NCBI RefSeq assembly: GCF_001757995.1
Contig: NZ_LXLV01000035.1
Location: forward strand, 62,001 to 126,000
DNA: 64,000 nucleotides
Reading direction: 5' to 3'
Source of the DNA: Bacillus mycoides
Lineage (GTDB): Bacteria > Bacillota > Bacilli > Bacillales > Bacillaceae_G
In this document: positions 42,250 through 51,741 of the stretch, one piece after another
How the letters are laid out: every line of letters starts with the position of its first letter
How positions within the stretch are numbered: position 1 is the first letter of the stretch
Program-made: the position numbers and the translations under genes
Notes under the pieces: model-generated
The model's input: only the letters and a program-made list of their open reading frames with translations
The model's database searches: none
Told to the model about the DNA's origin: nothing

Positions 42250-42318
42250 TCCTGCTGTGCTTCCACAGCCCCCTTCAACCTCTGCAACATATACTTAATC
42301 CCTCTAGATATGTAATGA
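42250..42318 (-). repeat. Displaced, decayed copy of the DUF6884 gene 3' end
   Basis: Direct repeat of 43587-43668 with four substitutions and a 13-base deletion. On the minus strand it reads SRGIKYMLQRLKGAVEAQQE, Ile, then stop. It marks one edge of a phage-like insertion. The surrounding gap 42319-42754 is AT-rich and shows no gene, apart from a TGTGACC repeat at 42385-42402. Confidence 0.75.
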
Positions 42319-42754
42319 GAAATGGCTTTATTACACGGTTTATGGATGGATTCGGTTTAACTAAGCAGATAAATTTATAGGATTTGTGACCAAAATGTGA
42401 CCGCTATTCAAATAATGATTTGCTATTTGACATAATTATTTCCATTTTATTTTCACATATACATCTGCTTTATTTGCAATTAAGCAGATTTTATTTTATA
42501 TAAAGATTACTATACTAATCTAAAATTTCTGTGTTTACATTTTTTCTTTTTATCTCATAATTGTAATTTGGAAAAGGGACTCCACAGTAATTTCTCCTAT
42601 TATATATATAAATCATGTTTAGTTGAATTAGTTTGATTTTATAAGGAGCCGAAAACCTCTAAATGTTTATTATATAATTAAATAATTAATCCTAACACCT
42701 CCAAAAATTGATATAATGATACAGTTATTAATAGCAATTAGGGAGATATACAAC

Positions 42755-43096
42755 ATGAACTATACAAGTATACCCAAAAGAATAGGTATGGTTAAGCGGA
42801 CTCCATTCGCTTCGGTACCGAAGAAATTCAACGGTATTGGTAAAATTGTTAAAAAACAAACAAAAGTGGAGCGTCCTACATTAACCCAAGACGAACAAGA
42901 AATTATTGAAAACAAGTTATTATGTTCATTTCTTTCTGAAGAGAAGATATTGATTACTTATTATAGAGATGGTCATTTACTTACTAGATATATGACTGTA
43001 ACTGACATAAATCCGATAAAGAATTTAATAACTTGCACTGATGCATCTTATAACAGAATCTTCCTTAAATTTATAGATATAATTGATTTGAGATAA
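42755..43096 (+). CDS. YolD-like protein
   Basis: 113 residues. The C-terminal half has the YolD pattern (SEEKILITYYRDGHLLTRYM, CTDASYNRIFLKFIDIIDL). YolD-like proteins are common on Bacillus phages and plasmids, often beside UV-damage polymerases; none is here. The N-terminal part is basic. ATG at 42755 follows GGGAG by 9 bases. It lies inside the remnant bracketed by the two DUF6884 3' ends. Confidence 0.7.
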   Translation: MNYTSIPKRIGMVKRTPFASVPKKFNGIGKIVKKQTKVERPTLTQDEQEIIENKLLCSFLSEEKILITYYRDGHLLTRYMTVTDINPIKNLITCTDASYNRIFLKFIDIIDLR

Positions 43097-43286
43097 AAAA
43101 CAGACAGTTTTCCAAATATAACCGGGAATAAAAATGAAAGAATCTTGTATTCTAAGTTAAATACAGACAGAGCAAGAGTGTAATTTCTTATGAGAGTTAG
43201 CAAGATAAAGGCTGTTTGTTATGGTTATCGAATACAAACTCAATAGAGAAAGCAGAGGAAGCAGTTAGATATATTCATACCACCAT

Positions 43287-43586
43287 TTACCACCATTTAC
43301 CACCTGGTCTAGTATCCATCCACCAAGTAATCTTATCTAACTCTGCATTAGGTAGGACATCGGTTTGGATATAACATAGTCCAGAAAGTGGATCAACATT
43401 AACATTACCTTTTATTCCTCGTTCTGCCTTAGTTTGAATAACTTCATCTAAGGAGTTAGTACCGAATCCACCTGACTTAACGTATTGATATCCACCATTA
43501 GAACCGCCGTTTTCTCCACCATCCCCAACAGTTTGTCCCGTTAGAGCGTATAGGAATCCTACTTTACTTTTTAACTCTCCGTTATA
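43287..43586 (-). pseudogene. C-terminal fragment of a phage-type protein (possibly a lysin)
   Basis: An open minus-strand frame without start reads KSKVGFLYALTGQTVGDGGE, then GGYQYVKSGGFGTNSLDEVI, and ends in WWMDTRPGGKWW. The style is that of the cell-wall-binding end of phage amidases, but the family is uncertain. It runs straight into the 3' end of the DUF6884 gene in another frame, which indicates a recombination junction near 43586. Between 43097 and 43287 no gene is seen. Confidence 0.5.
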
Positions 43587-44029
43587 TCCTGCTGCGCTTC
43601 CACAGCACCCTTCAACCTCTGCAACATATACCCAATCCCTCTACATCCTTCTAACGGATATGTAATGATTTCTTCTGGATATAGCTTCGTCACTACTTTT
43701 TTATGCTTCTTCCCCGCAAGTAAGACAATTTCATCAAACTGAAGTAAGTCTTTTTCAATCATCTGTTTTTGTAATTGTTCTATACTAATAATCTCATTAC
43801 GCTTTGAATCAAATGCAAGATCATAGTTTTCCTGTACAATATCATTTGGTCTTAAAAATCCATGCTTTGCTGATAATATAACCCAGTTCTCGAAAAACTC
43901 CGCTGCGTACGCCTGACATGCTTTTCCGAACGGGCTAATATATACATCTTTTGCCTCTGCCTCTCCGAAATCTGGGTACTTATCCCAAATTTTCTTTTTT
44001 CCACATGGAATAATGCATAATCTTTTCAT
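43571..44029 (-). CDS. DUF6884 family protein
   Basis: 152 residues. The start MKRLCIIPCGKKKIWDKYPD, AYAAEFFENWVILSAKHGFL and the middle ENYDLAF are DUF6884 landmarks, a fold related to archaeosine/queuosine-associated and YaaA-like domains. The function is unknown. The last residues (DITES) come from sequence beyond the repeat, so the insertion altered the natural C-terminus. RBS GTGAGGT. Confidence 0.78.
   Translation of the reverse strand: MKRLCIIPCGKKKIWDKYPDFGEAEAKDVYISPFGKACQAYAAEFFENWVILSAKHGFLRPNDIVQENYDLAFDSKRNEIISIEQLQKQMIEKDLLQFDEIVLLAGKKHKKVVTKLYPEEIITYPLEGCRGIGYMLQRLKGAVEAQQDITES
43587..43668 (-). repeat. DUF6884 gene 3' end, right copy of the direct repeat
   Basis: Partner of 42250-42318. 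The two copies are about 1.3 kb apart in the same orientation, as left when an integrating element uses the 3' end of a gene as its attachment site. Confidence 0.7.
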
Positions 44030-44345
44030 CGTTATTTCTTACCTCACTTCTATATTTCTTATGAAATATCAATTTTCCAGTACATTTTTTTACAGAATAC
44101 TATATACTAATCTTGAAAGATAAAATTACATTATCTTCTATATTTGGTTTAATTTCTTTTAGAACAGTCTATTAAGCATATATATTACATAAACACATCG
44201 TACTAAAGTCACTTTCATACAGCATGCAGACACCACATCCTTTAGTGAATTTGTAAAGATTTCGTAAAATCAAGTACACTTAATCTCCCAATATCTATTT
44301 AACAGTATAATATATAAATGTAGTATAAAAAGGAGGTGAACAACT
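44030..44345. other. Intergenic region without recognisable gene
   Basis: AT-rich, divergent between the DUF6884 and small membrane protein genes. TATAAT (44308-44313) is a likely -10 for the rightward gene. I see nothing else. Confidence 0.4.
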
Positions 44346-44534
44346 ATGAGAAATATACTCCCAGCAGTATTAGCTTATATTATTGTTTGTATCATCGCGA
44401 TTATCATTCCAGCATCTGAGGGCTATAATACTGTAGGTTGGAAATTCTTTGTTGGGCAAGCGTACGCAATACCTATTTTCATTATTGCTGCTATTATTAC
44501 ATTTTATATAAATAAGAAACGATCTTATGAATAA
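44346..44534 (+). CDS. Small two-helix membrane protein
   Basis: 62 residues with helices at about 4-23 and 37-56 separated by SEGYNTVGWKFFVGQAY, and a basic tail NKKRSYE. An AAAAGGAGGTG RBS and an immediate terminator support a real monocistronic gene. Function unknown. Confidence 0.7.
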   Translation: MRNILPAVLAYIIVCIIAIIIPASEGYNTVGWKFFVGQAYAIPIFIIAAIITFYINKKRSYE

Positions 44535-44543
44535 ACGATAAGT

Positions 44544-44563
44544 AGGATAGCTATTGCTATCCT
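44544..44563 (+). terminator. Terminator
   Basis: AGGATAGC/GCTATCCT stem with TATT loop and six T residues. Confidence 0.88.
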
Positions 44564-44611
44564 TTTTTATTTCCATCCAATAGGCTCGTCTGTAATTTTA
44601 TAATAAAAAAA

Positions 44612-44638
44612 GACAAGCAGCCAATCCGACTACTTGTC
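44612..44638 (-). terminator. ppaC terminator
   Basis: GACAAGCAG/CTACTTGTC imperfect stem, with seven T residues on the minus strand. Confidence 0.75.
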
Positions 44639-44665
44639 CTTTCTGTTTATCCATACTCAATAATA

Positions 44666-45595
44666 TTAAGCTTGGAATGTTTCTGTTAATACAGGAACGA
44701 TTTGTTTTTTACGAGATACAACACCCTTTAAAGTAGCTGTGTTGTTTTGTAATGTTACGTTGTATGCTTTCTCAACAACGTCTGCTGCTTTACCGATCGC
44801 AAGACCAACAGAATCGTTAGTTAAGATGTCAGTTACAACGAATAAGAATAGGTCTAAACCTTTTTCTTCTACTACTGCAGAGATAACTTTTTCAAGTTCC
44901 ACTTGGTGTACAAGAACGTCGTTTGTATCAACAGCGTTTACTTGTGCGATTTCAACTTTCGCGTTACCCATTTGGAATTCTTTAGCGTCAAGGGAGATTA
45001 ATTGCTCCATTGTTTTTCCGCTTAAGTCAGCACCAGCTTTTAACATTTCTAAGCCGTAGCTATCTGCATCTACACCAGCGATTTCCGCTAATTCACGTGC
45101 TGCTGCTACGTCTTGTTCTGTGCAAGTTGGAGATTTGAATAGTAAAGAATCTGAAATAATTGCAGATAACATTAAACCTGCAACTTCTTTACGAATTGCA
45201 ACACCATTTTCTTTGTACATTTTGTTTAAGATTGTAGCTGTACAACCAACTGGCTCACAACGGTAGTATATAGGATCGCTTGTCTCAAAGTTAGCAATAC
45301 GGTGATGGTCAATAACTTCTAACACACGAACAGATTCGATATCGTTAGCACTTTGTTGGCGTTCGTTATGGTCAACTAAAATAACGTTGTCCACTTCGTT
45401 TGCTACTGTCTCAACAAAACGCGGTCCTTCTACTTTAAAAGAGTCTAACGCAAATTGAGTTTCACCGCTGATTTCGCCTAAACGTACAGGCTCAGCATTC
45501 ATTCCTAATTCTTTTTTCAATTCTGCATAAGCAATCGCAGAACAAATTGCATCTGTATCTGGGTTTTTATGCCCGAAAACTAGTACTTTTTCCAT
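44666..45595 (-). CDS. ppaC: Manganese-dependent inorganic pyrophosphatase
   Basis: 309 residues, the standard length of family II pyrophosphatase. DHH-family motifs are [39 protein letters not shown] and, C-terminal, the substrate-binding [11 protein letters not shown]. It hydrolyses pyrophosphate to drive biosynthesis. The ATG at 45595 follows AGAGGTG; a GTG at 45604 within the RBS is rejected. Confidence 0.95.
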   Translation of the reverse strand: MEKVLVFGHKNPDTDAICSAIAYAELKKELGMNAEPVRLGEISGETQFALDSFKVEGPRFVETVANEVDNVILVDHNERQQSANDIESVRVLEVIDHHRIANFETSDPIYYRCEPVGCTATILNKMYKENGVAIRKEVAGLMLSAIISDSLLFKSPTCTEQDVAAARELAEIAGVDADSYGLEMLKAGADLSGKTMEQLISLDAKEFQMGNAKVEIAQVNAVDTNDVLVHQVELEKVISAVVEEKGLDLFLFVVTDILTNDSVGLAIGKAADVVEKAYNVTLQNNTATLKGVVSRKKQIVPVLTETFQA

Positions 45596-45714
45596 GTTTT
45601 CCACCTCTTCATGAAAAGGATATCTTAAAGAAGCAAATATGACAATATTTTAGACACATTTTTTTATAAATAATTGCAGTTTCTTCTATATTTTTCATCG
45701 TTTTCACAAAAAAA

Positions 45715-45740
45715 GACCATCTAAAATAATTTAGATGGTC
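45715..45740 (-). terminator. Terminator after DinB gene
   Basis: An 11-bp perfect stem (GACCATCTAAA/TTTAGATGGTC), 4-base loop, then seven T residues on the minus strand. Confidence 0.88.
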
Positions 45741-45813
45741 AAAGGTTATCTTTTCATTAAAATAAAGATGGAACTTGCACTACGTTGTTAAATGCGAAAT
45801 TGGCAAAGGCAGT

Positions 45814-46329
45814 CTAATTATCGAATAGCCCTCTTCCTCTCAGATTTGCGGAAACAGGCTCCTTTCCTATTTCACGTGCCCATATAGATAACTGGCCGAT
45901 ATGGTGGATTTCGTGGACAATGACATGACGTATTATCTCTCCGTGTGTACATTCAATGACTCTACGCCTGATTGGTGCGTCTCTAGAGCTAATTGGTTCT
46001 TCATTGAAATCAGTTTCTAAAAGTTTCCGAGAATCCATTTCATTTGTCCAAGATGTCACAAATGGCTTCACTTTCTCGCGGTATTGATCCGAAAGATTTT
46101 TCACTTTTTGTAAGATGTCATAATCTTCAAACAATTGATCCTCAGGTACTGGTTCACCTCGTAAACCTAAGATCCACATATATTCCACATCTACAATGTG
46201 AAATAGGGTATGTAGGATACTGCCGAACCCACCGATCCGTTTCTTTAATAGTTCTTCATCCGGCATGTCTTCGCACAATGTAAACCAATCATCACGAACT
46301 TGCCAGTTATATTGAAACAGTTTCAACAT
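45814..46329 (-). CDS. DinB family protein
   Basis: 171 residues. The DinB/YfiT helical fold with metal-site histidines in ILHTLFHIVDVEYMW and RHVIVHEIHHIGQL. A role as a thiol (bacillithiol) transferase is possible for this subgroup but unproven. Start at 46329 after GGAGG; ATG 46344 lies in that RBS. It ends with ANLRGRGLFDN. Confidence 0.85.
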   Translation of the reverse strand: MLKLFQYNWQVRDDWFTLCEDMPDEELLKKRIGGFGSILHTLFHIVDVEYMWILGLRGEPVPEDQLFEDYDILQKVKNLSDQYREKVKPFVTSWTNEMDSRKLLETDFNEEPISSRDAPIRRRVIECTHGEIIRHVIVHEIHHIGQLSIWAREIGKEPVSANLRGRGLFDN

Positions 46330-46481
46330 CACAGCAACCTCCATCTTTTAGATTAACATTTAATATTCACCAAAAGACTTCAAAATCCCTATTTAAATAA
46401 TAACTCTAAAAAACCTGTTAAAACCTTCTACAAACTGGTCCTTTAATTGAACATTCCAGATGAAGTTAAAGGCTCAAAAGA

Positions 46482-46504
46482 AAAACCCTATTATACAGGG
46501 TTTT
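46482..46504. terminator. Stand-alone hairpin
   Basis: AAAACCCT/AGGGTTTT stem with a 7-base loop in the 275-base gap between the DinB and GNAT genes. It probably terminates the GNAT transcript. Confidence 0.6.
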
Positions 46505-46604
46505 ATCAAACTTTGTTTTAAATTATCAATCTTTTTTATAAATTAACACACAGACATAATAACAAATATGTCGTTTGAAATTATCTCCCTTTTCAAATAA
46601 AAAA

Positions 46605-47108
46605 CTAAATCGTTTTATAATAAATTACCGTTGCATCTAACTCACCATTCGGAGAAATCGCATATTCTGGTATTTTGCCGGATTCTTGATAATTTAATGC
46701 CTTGTACAATCTATTAGAAGGATCTCCTTCTCTAGTATCTAATACTAAAAGAGACCTATTTTCTTGCTTTGCTCGTTCCTCTGCTTTTTGCATAAGCGAA
46801 CGTCCAATGCCGTTACGTCTAAAGTCTGGATGAGTCATTAACTTACAAATTTCGGCTCTATGGATCCCGTTAGGCTTTGTAACTAGTTGTAATTGAATGC
46901 TTCCTGCCACTTCATTGTTTATTTTAGCAACATACAATATCACTTCTGGTGCTAATACAGTTTGCCAATAATTTGTTGCTTCTTTTTGTTCAAGTGGAGG
47001 TAAAAAACCAATTGATGCCCCATCATCTACTACAGTTTTCAATAGTTTAGAAAGCTCTTCAATATCATTTTCTAGTTGCTTAATTTCTTCAATTACTAAA
47101 TTTTGCAT
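46605..47108 (-). CDS. GNAT family N-acetyltransferase
   Basis: 167 residues. Motif A reads FRRNGIGRSLMQKAEERAKQ, followed by LLVLDTREGDPSNRLYKALN. The N-terminal DDGASIGFLPPLEQKEA segment marks a subgroup common in Bacillus. Acceptor unknown. RBS AAAGGGGGAA. Confidence 0.86.
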   Translation of the reverse strand: MQNLVIEEIKQLENDIEELSKLLKTVVDDGASIGFLPPLEQKEATNYWQTVLAPEVILYVAKINNEVAGSIQLQLVTKPNGIHRAEICKLMTHPDFRRNGIGRSLMQKAEERAKQENRSLLVLDTREGDPSNRLYKALNYQESGKIPEYAISPNGELDATVIYYKTI

Positions 47109-47213
47109 TACTTTTCCCCCTTTTGTTTCATTGTAACAACTTTTAAAGAAGGAATAATGAAATTCTAAGATGAAATTATTTAAGATATGATTTTTTAGAG
47201 AAAGGATAACTAT

Positions 47214-47307
47214 ATGAAATATATATTAGATAGGAAATATGCAAGAGAAAAACAAAAGCTATCGATTATATGAAACAATTGAAACTCTTTCAAAAAAATT
47301 AGGCTAA
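47214..47307 (+). pseudogene. Micro-ORF with probable poly-A frameshift
   Basis: ATG after AAAGGATA opens MKYILDRKYAREKQKLSII and stops. Adding one A to the A5 run would give MKYILDRKYAREKNKSYRLY then ETIETLSKKLG, ending just before a strong terminator. It may be a decayed small gene. Confidence 0.3.
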
Positions 47308-47312
47308 AATAA

Positions 47313-47349
47313 AAAGCTCTCCTTACAAGCTTATTTTAAGGAGAGCTTT
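47313..47349 (+). terminator. Terminator
   Basis: A 13-bp perfect stem (AAAGCTCTCCTTA/TAAGGAGAGCTTT). Confidence 0.85.
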
Positions 47350-47403
47350 CTCACGTTTAATGACTTTGATTTTTCAATTCCACCATACACTCTTACACTA
47401 AAA

Positions 47404-47505
47404 TCATCGCTTAGCACATTTCAGTTCTCCTGAAATTGCAGCAATAACACAACAAGCTTCTAAAATCACTTTACTAAGATCAGCTTTTTGTTTAAGACCA
47501 AACAA
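47404..47505 (-). CDS. Possible 33-residue peptide
   Basis: TTG start, sequence MFGLKQKADLSKVILEACCV then IAAISGELKCAKR, with an amphipathic helix and three Cys. No clear RBS. It lies just downstream of the AGCS gene on the same strand and may be a relic. Otherwise the 461-base gap 47109-47569 holds only the micro-ORF and terminator listed. Confidence 0.25.
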   Translation of the reverse strand: MFGLKQKADLSKVILEACCVIAAISGELKCAKR

Positions 47506-47569
47506 GGACCATATATAACTCTAATAAAAGATTGAATTTTCAGTTTTTCAATACTAGAAATTTGCATGT

Positions 47570-49060
47570 TTAAAATTTAACACTATCATCCGCTGATACT
47601 TTTTCTTTAGAACTTTTCATTTCAACCTCTTTACTCCGCTCTTCCCAAATCGTTAAACCTTCAATCCCTACTTTTCTAGGATCGAAAATCGGATCTTTTC
47701 CTTCTTTTTTCTGCGTTTCATAATCTTTTAACACTTTTAATGCAGTTTTGCTTAACAATAGGATTGCTATAAGGTTTAACCATGCCATACTACCAATTCC
47801 TAAATCTCCGAGGTTCCATAAAAACGAAGCTGATTCTACACTACCGATGTATACCATAATTAAAAATCCAATTTTTAATACTGGTTTTAACCAGCTATAT
47901 TTGAGCCCACGATCTAAATAAGTAAGCGTCGTTTCAGCGATATAGTAGTAAGCTAGTAAAGTTGTAAATGCGAAGAAGAAGATTGCGATTGAAATAAATA
48001 TTGGACCAAATCCGGTCATAACAGTTTCAACTGCTTGTTGTGTGTAAATGGGACCTGCTTCCACATTCCCTATATTTTGTACAATAGCACTTTTCCCTTC
48101 AGGTATAACATTATACATTCCTGTTATTAAAATCATGAGAGCTGTCGCTGTACATACTACAATTGTATCGATATATACAGAAAACGCTTGAACTAACCCT
48201 TGTTTTGCAGGATGCGATACTTCAGCAGCTGCAGAACTATATGTTGCTTCTCCTACACCAGCAACGTTAGAAAATACTGCTCGCTTTACACCCCAAGCAA
48301 TAGCTGCACCGACGATACCGCCAAACATTTCATTTACACCAAATGCACTTGAGAAAATTAAAGCGAACATACTTGGAATTTCTGTTATATTTGCAATTAA
48401 AATGATGCATGTAACAATTACATAGCCAATTGCCATAAAAGGTACTAACATTTGTGACACACCAGCAATTCTTTTTACTCCACCAAAAATAATCGCCGCT
48501 AGTAACACAACTAAAAATATACCCGTTACATATTTACTAATACCGTTAGAATTTTCAAATCCAACAGCGATACTACTCGATTGAATACCTGGTAATAAAA
48601 CCCCATATGAAAGTGTTACTACCACCGCTACAATGACTGCAAACCATTTCATTTTCAAACCTTTCTCAATGAAATAGGGTGTACCACCGCGATATTCATT
48701 TCCTACTTTACTTTTATAAACTTGAGCTAATGTTGATTCAATAAATGCGCTAGCTGCTCCTAATAGAGCCATCATCCACATCCAAAATACAGCTCCAGGT
48801 CCCCCGAAAGCTATTGCTGTTGCTACCCCTGCGATATTACCTATTCCAACCCTTCCTGATAGAGCCAAACAAAACGCTTGGAAGGATGATATTCCAGTCT
48901 CTGAACTTTTCCCTTCAAAAAGTAGCTTAATCATCTCTTTAAAATAACGAATTTGTAAAAAACGAGTCGCAATGGTGAAATACACCCCTGCCCCTAATGC
49001 GAAAACAACTAAACCAATACTCCATACTTGCCCTACTAACCATTCTACTAACTTCTCCAT
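47570..49060 (-). CDS. Sodium:alanine/glycine (AGCS) symporter
   Basis: 496 residues with about 10 transmembrane helices. AGCS signatures are ISSFQAFCLALSGRVGIGNIAGVATAIAFGGPGAVFWMW and GVKRAVFSNVAGVGEATYSS. These take up alanine, glycine or related small amino acids with sodium. Its position beside a hydroxyproline-type catabolic cluster suggests it may import that substrate, which is inference. The start at 49060 follows AAGGGGGAT; ATG 49078 overlaps that RBS. Confidence 0.9.
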   Translation of the reverse strand: MEKLVEWLVGQVWSIGLVVFALGAGVYFTIATRFLQIRYFKEMIKLLFEGKSSETGISSFQAFCLALSGRVGIGNIAGVATAIAFGGPGAVFWMWMMALLGAASAFIESTLAQVYKSKVGNEYRGGTPYFIEKGLKMKWFAVIVAVVVTLSYGVLLPGIQSSSIAVGFENSNGISKYVTGIFLVVLLAAIIFGGVKRIAGVSQMLVPFMAIGYVIVTCIILIANITEIPSMFALIFSSAFGVNEMFGGIVGAAIAWGVKRAVFSNVAGVGEATYSSAAAEVSHPAKQGLVQAFSVYIDTIVVCTATALMILITGMYNVIPEGKSAIVQNIGNVEAGPIYTQQAVETVMTGFGPIFISIAIFFFAFTTLLAYYYIAETTLTYLDRGLKYSWLKPVLKIGFLIMVYIGSVESASFLWNLGDLGIGSMAWLNLIAILLLSKTALKVLKDYETQKKEGKDPIFDPRKVGIEGLTIWEERSKEVEMKSSKEKVSADDSVKF

Positions 49061-49111
49061 CCAAATCCCCCTTATCATTCTTTTGAAAAAGTAATTTTAT
49101 ATATAAGAAAA

Positions 49112-49315
49112 CGGACAACCTTTATCCTACCTACCAGTTGTCCGCTTCTCTTACTATATTTCATCATCCTTTTATCCCACTAATTGTGGATAGTATGATT
49201 CCCACCTCTAAATGCGTTGAACACAAAGGAAATAAGGTGAAAAATCCACTACCTGTAGATGCCTGATTGATTCAACTACTATTCAGTGGGGATTAAAAAA
49301 TTCCCGACTGAATAG
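49112..49315 (-). promoter_or_regulatory. Structured leader between the aldehyde dehydrogenase and AGCS genes
   Basis: Read on the minus strand there are two main hairpins: CTATTCAGT/ACTGAATAG (49279-49315) with an inner GGGATT-like stem, and CGGACAAC/GTTGTCCG (49112-49144) followed by TTTTCTTAT. The second looks like a terminator in the 5' leader of the symporter gene. An ATCC/GGAT hairpin lies between. Known riboswitch cores were not recognised. Confidence 0.45.
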
Positions 49316-49319
49316 AGTA

Positions 49320-50804
49320 TCACTTAATATTTACCCAAACACTTTTCACTTCTGTATAATTATCAAGTGCATATGAACCTAATTCACGTCCGATACCAGA
49401 TTGCTTATATCCACCAAATGGCGCAGCAGCATTTTCTAGGTTATAATCATTAATCCACACTGTTCCTGCCTTTAATTTATTGGCAACTTGATGCCCTGTT
49501 TTAATATTTTGTGTCCATACACCCGCAGCAAGTCCATATGAAGAGCGATTTGCTCTTTCAATTACTTCTTCTGTCGAATCAAATGGAAGTACAACGACAA
49601 CTGGTCCAAAAATTTCTTCCTTAACAATTGTCATATCGTCTGTAACATTTGTGAATACTGTTGGCTGTACAAAATAACCTTTTTCAAATGCGCGTTCACC
49701 GCCGGCTGCAACAGTAGCACCTTCAGCTTTTCCTTGTTCAATGTAATTTAGCACACGCTCTTGTTGTTTTTTAGATACGAGCGGTCCCATTTCAGTTTCC
49801 GCCTCCATACCTGCTCCAAGCTTCACTTTATTTGCCATTTTCACAAGTTCATTTACGACTGTTTCATAATGCTTTCGATGAACGAAAACTCGAGATCCTG
49901 CGCTACAATTTTGACCATGATTATACATAATTCCTTGGAACGCACCGTTAATCGCTTCTTCTAAGTCAGCATCTTCTAAAATGATGTTTGGTGACTTACC
50001 ACCAAGTTCTAACGTTACATGTTTAATTGTTTCTGCAGACTGACGCATAATATATTTCCCTGTAACTGTTGAACCTGTGAAAGCTACTTTATCAATATCA
50101 TGATGGTTTACAATTGCCGATCCTGCTTCAGGGCCAAAACCTGGTACAAAGTTTACGACACCGTTTGGAAAACCAGCTTCTTTAAAAAGCTTCGCTGTAT
50201 ATAGTAAAGATAAAGGTGTTTGCTCTGCTGGTTTTAATACAATCGTACAACCTGTTGCAAGTGCCGCTCCCATTTTCCAAGAAGACATAACGAGCGGAAA
50301 ATTCCACGGAATAATTTGACCTACAACACCAACCGGTTCATGGCGTGTGTAATTTAAATAATCTTTTGAAATCGGAATTGTTTGCCCGATAATTTTTGTA
50401 GCCCACCCCGCATAATATCGGTAATTTTCTACTGTCGCTGCAATATCATCATCAAGTGCTACTTGATATGGTTTTCCATTATCTAAAGCTTCTAGTTGTG
50501 CTAATTCTTCTCTATGCTCTTCAATTAAATCTGCTAATTTATAAATAAGATGCGCTCTTTCAGCAGTAGGCATTTCCGCCCAAGGACCGGTTTCAAAAGC
50601 AAGTCTTGCCGCTTTTACTGCAACATCGATATCTTCTTCTTGTGCTTCACATACGACAGCCAGAACATCTTCTGTTGCTGGATTGTATGTTTCGAACGTC
50701 TTTCCACTTATTGAAGGAACAAATTCACCATTAATAAACATTTTAATCTCTTCATTTAAAAACGCTTTCACTTTTGGTTTCAGCTCAATGTTTGTCGTTA
50801 ACAT
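49320..50804 (-). CDS. Aldehyde dehydrogenase (probable 2-oxoglutarate semialdehyde dehydrogenase)
   Basis: 494 residues. NFP at 168-170, catalytic Glu266 (LELGGK) and catalytic Cys300 (GQNCSAGSR). As last gene of the operon after the DapA-like enzyme it would oxidise 2-oxoglutarate semialdehyde to 2-oxoglutarate, the final step of hydroxyproline breakdown. The specificity is inferred from context. RBS AAGGAGGAG. Confidence 0.9.
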   Translation of the reverse strand: MLTTNIELKPKVKAFLNEEIKMFINGEFVPSISGKTFETYNPATEDVLAVVCEAQEEDIDVAVKAARLAFETGPWAEMPTAERAHLIYKLADLIEEHREELAQLEALDNGKPYQVALDDDIAATVENYRYYAGWATKIIGQTIPISKDYLNYTRHEPVGVVGQIIPWNFPLVMSSWKMGAALATGCTIVLKPAEQTPLSLLYTAKLFKEAGFPNGVVNFVPGFGPEAGSAIVNHHDIDKVAFTGSTVTGKYIMRQSAETIKHVTLELGGKSPNIILEDADLEEAINGAFQGIMYNHGQNCSAGSRVFVHRKHYETVVNELVKMANKVKLGAGMEAETEMGPLVSKKQQERVLNYIEQGKAEGATVAAGGERAFEKGYFVQPTVFTNVTDDMTIVKEEIFGPVVVVLPFDSTEEVIERANRSSYGLAAGVWTQNIKTGHQVANKLKAGTVWINDYNLENAAAPFGGYKQSGIGRELGSYALDNYTEVKSVWVNIK

Positions 50805-50822
50805 ATATGCTCTCCTCCTTAT

Positions 50823-51719
50823 TTAAACAACTGCATGAGCTGCAATTTCTGATAAAATCGTTTGAAGCTTTTGATCTTCTTCTACAGTTAATCCTAATCT
50901 CGGATAACGTGAAGGTCCTCCGACCTGCCCATGTAATTCCATTGAGCGTTTAACTATTTGTACATATTTCCCTGAGCCTTCAAGAAACTCACAAAGAGGT
51001 AAAATAGCATCGTTTATCTCCCACGCTTTTTCTAATTCACCATTTTGAAAATGCTCATACATTTTCGTAACGAGTCCTGGAACGATATTTCCTGCTACTG
51101 AAACCCATCCTGTTGCACCAACTAAATAAGATTCCATAACTAAATCCTCAGATCCGCAGAAGACTTGGAAAGCACCTTCCCCTTGTCTTACTAAATCTCT
51201 CGCTTTGCGAATATCTCCGCTAGATTCTTTAATATGTGTAACATTTTCAAACTCTTTTCCAATACGGAGCATTAGCTCTGTACTCATATCAACACCAGAA
51301 GTAAATGGGTTATTGTATAACATAATTGGTATGTTTACAGCGTTTGAGATTTCTTTAAAATGAAAATAGATTTCCTCTTCTTTCGGTTTACAATAATACG
51401 AGTTTATAATTAATGCACAATCCGCTCCGTGTGCTTCCGCATGTTTCGTATATTCAATCGTTTCTTTCGTCGTCTCCGCAGTAGTTCCCACAATGACTGG
51501 AATACGGCCATCCACTTCTTTTAATACTGTTTCTACCATGTTAAATCGCTCTTCTTTTGATAAACTAACAAATTCCCCCGTACTTCCATTAATAATAATT
51601 CCAGCTACTTTTTGCTCAATAAAGTAGTTTACGTTTTGTTTTACACCTTTCCAATCAATTTCTTGAAATTCATCCATCGGTGTTATTAATACTGGAAATG
51701 CCCCTTTAATTTTTTGCAT
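50823..51719 (-). CDS. DapA-family lyase (probable pyrroline-4-hydroxy-2-carboxylate deaminase)
   Basis: 298 residues in the DHDPS/NAL aldolase superfamily. Schiff-base Lys164 (HIKESSGD), Tyr135 (MLYNNP) and the GSTGEF loop near residue 45-50 are intact. In hydroxyproline clusters this enzyme converts delta-1-pyrroline-4-hydroxy-2-carboxylate to 2-oxoglutarate semialdehyde with loss of ammonia. Start at 51719 follows GGGAGAG; the frame is open to 51740. Confidence 0.88.
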   Translation of the reverse strand: MQKIKGAFPVLITPMDEFQEIDWKGVKQNVNYFIEQKVAGIIINGSTGEFVSLSKEERFNMVETVLKEVDGRIPVIVGTTAETTKETIEYTKHAEAHGADCALIINSYYCKPKEEEIYFHFKEISNAVNIPIMLYNNPFTSGVDMSTELMLRIGKEFENVTHIKESSGDIRKARDLVRQGEGAFQVFCGSEDLVMESYLVGATGWVSVAGNIVPGLVTKMYEHFQNGELEKAWEINDAILPLCEFLEGSGKYVQIVKRSMELHGQVGGPSRYPRLGLTVEEDQKLQTILSEIAAHAVV

Positions 51720-51741
51720 CTTTATCTCTCCCTTTAACATT

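Noticed and set aside
43277-43303. Short tandem repeat of ACCACCATTT units, considered as a CRISPR-like array
   Set aside because: Only three 10-base units without spacers; they encode the Gly/Trp end of the phage-type fragment.
47404-47505. Bacteriocin or signalling-peptide reading of the 33-residue frame
   Set aside because: No leader, no transporter or modification gene nearby, no RBS.
49279-49315. Terminator of the aldehyde dehydrogenase operon
   Set aside because: The stem is interrupted and lacks a T-run on the minus strand, so it is described as part of a structured leader instead.
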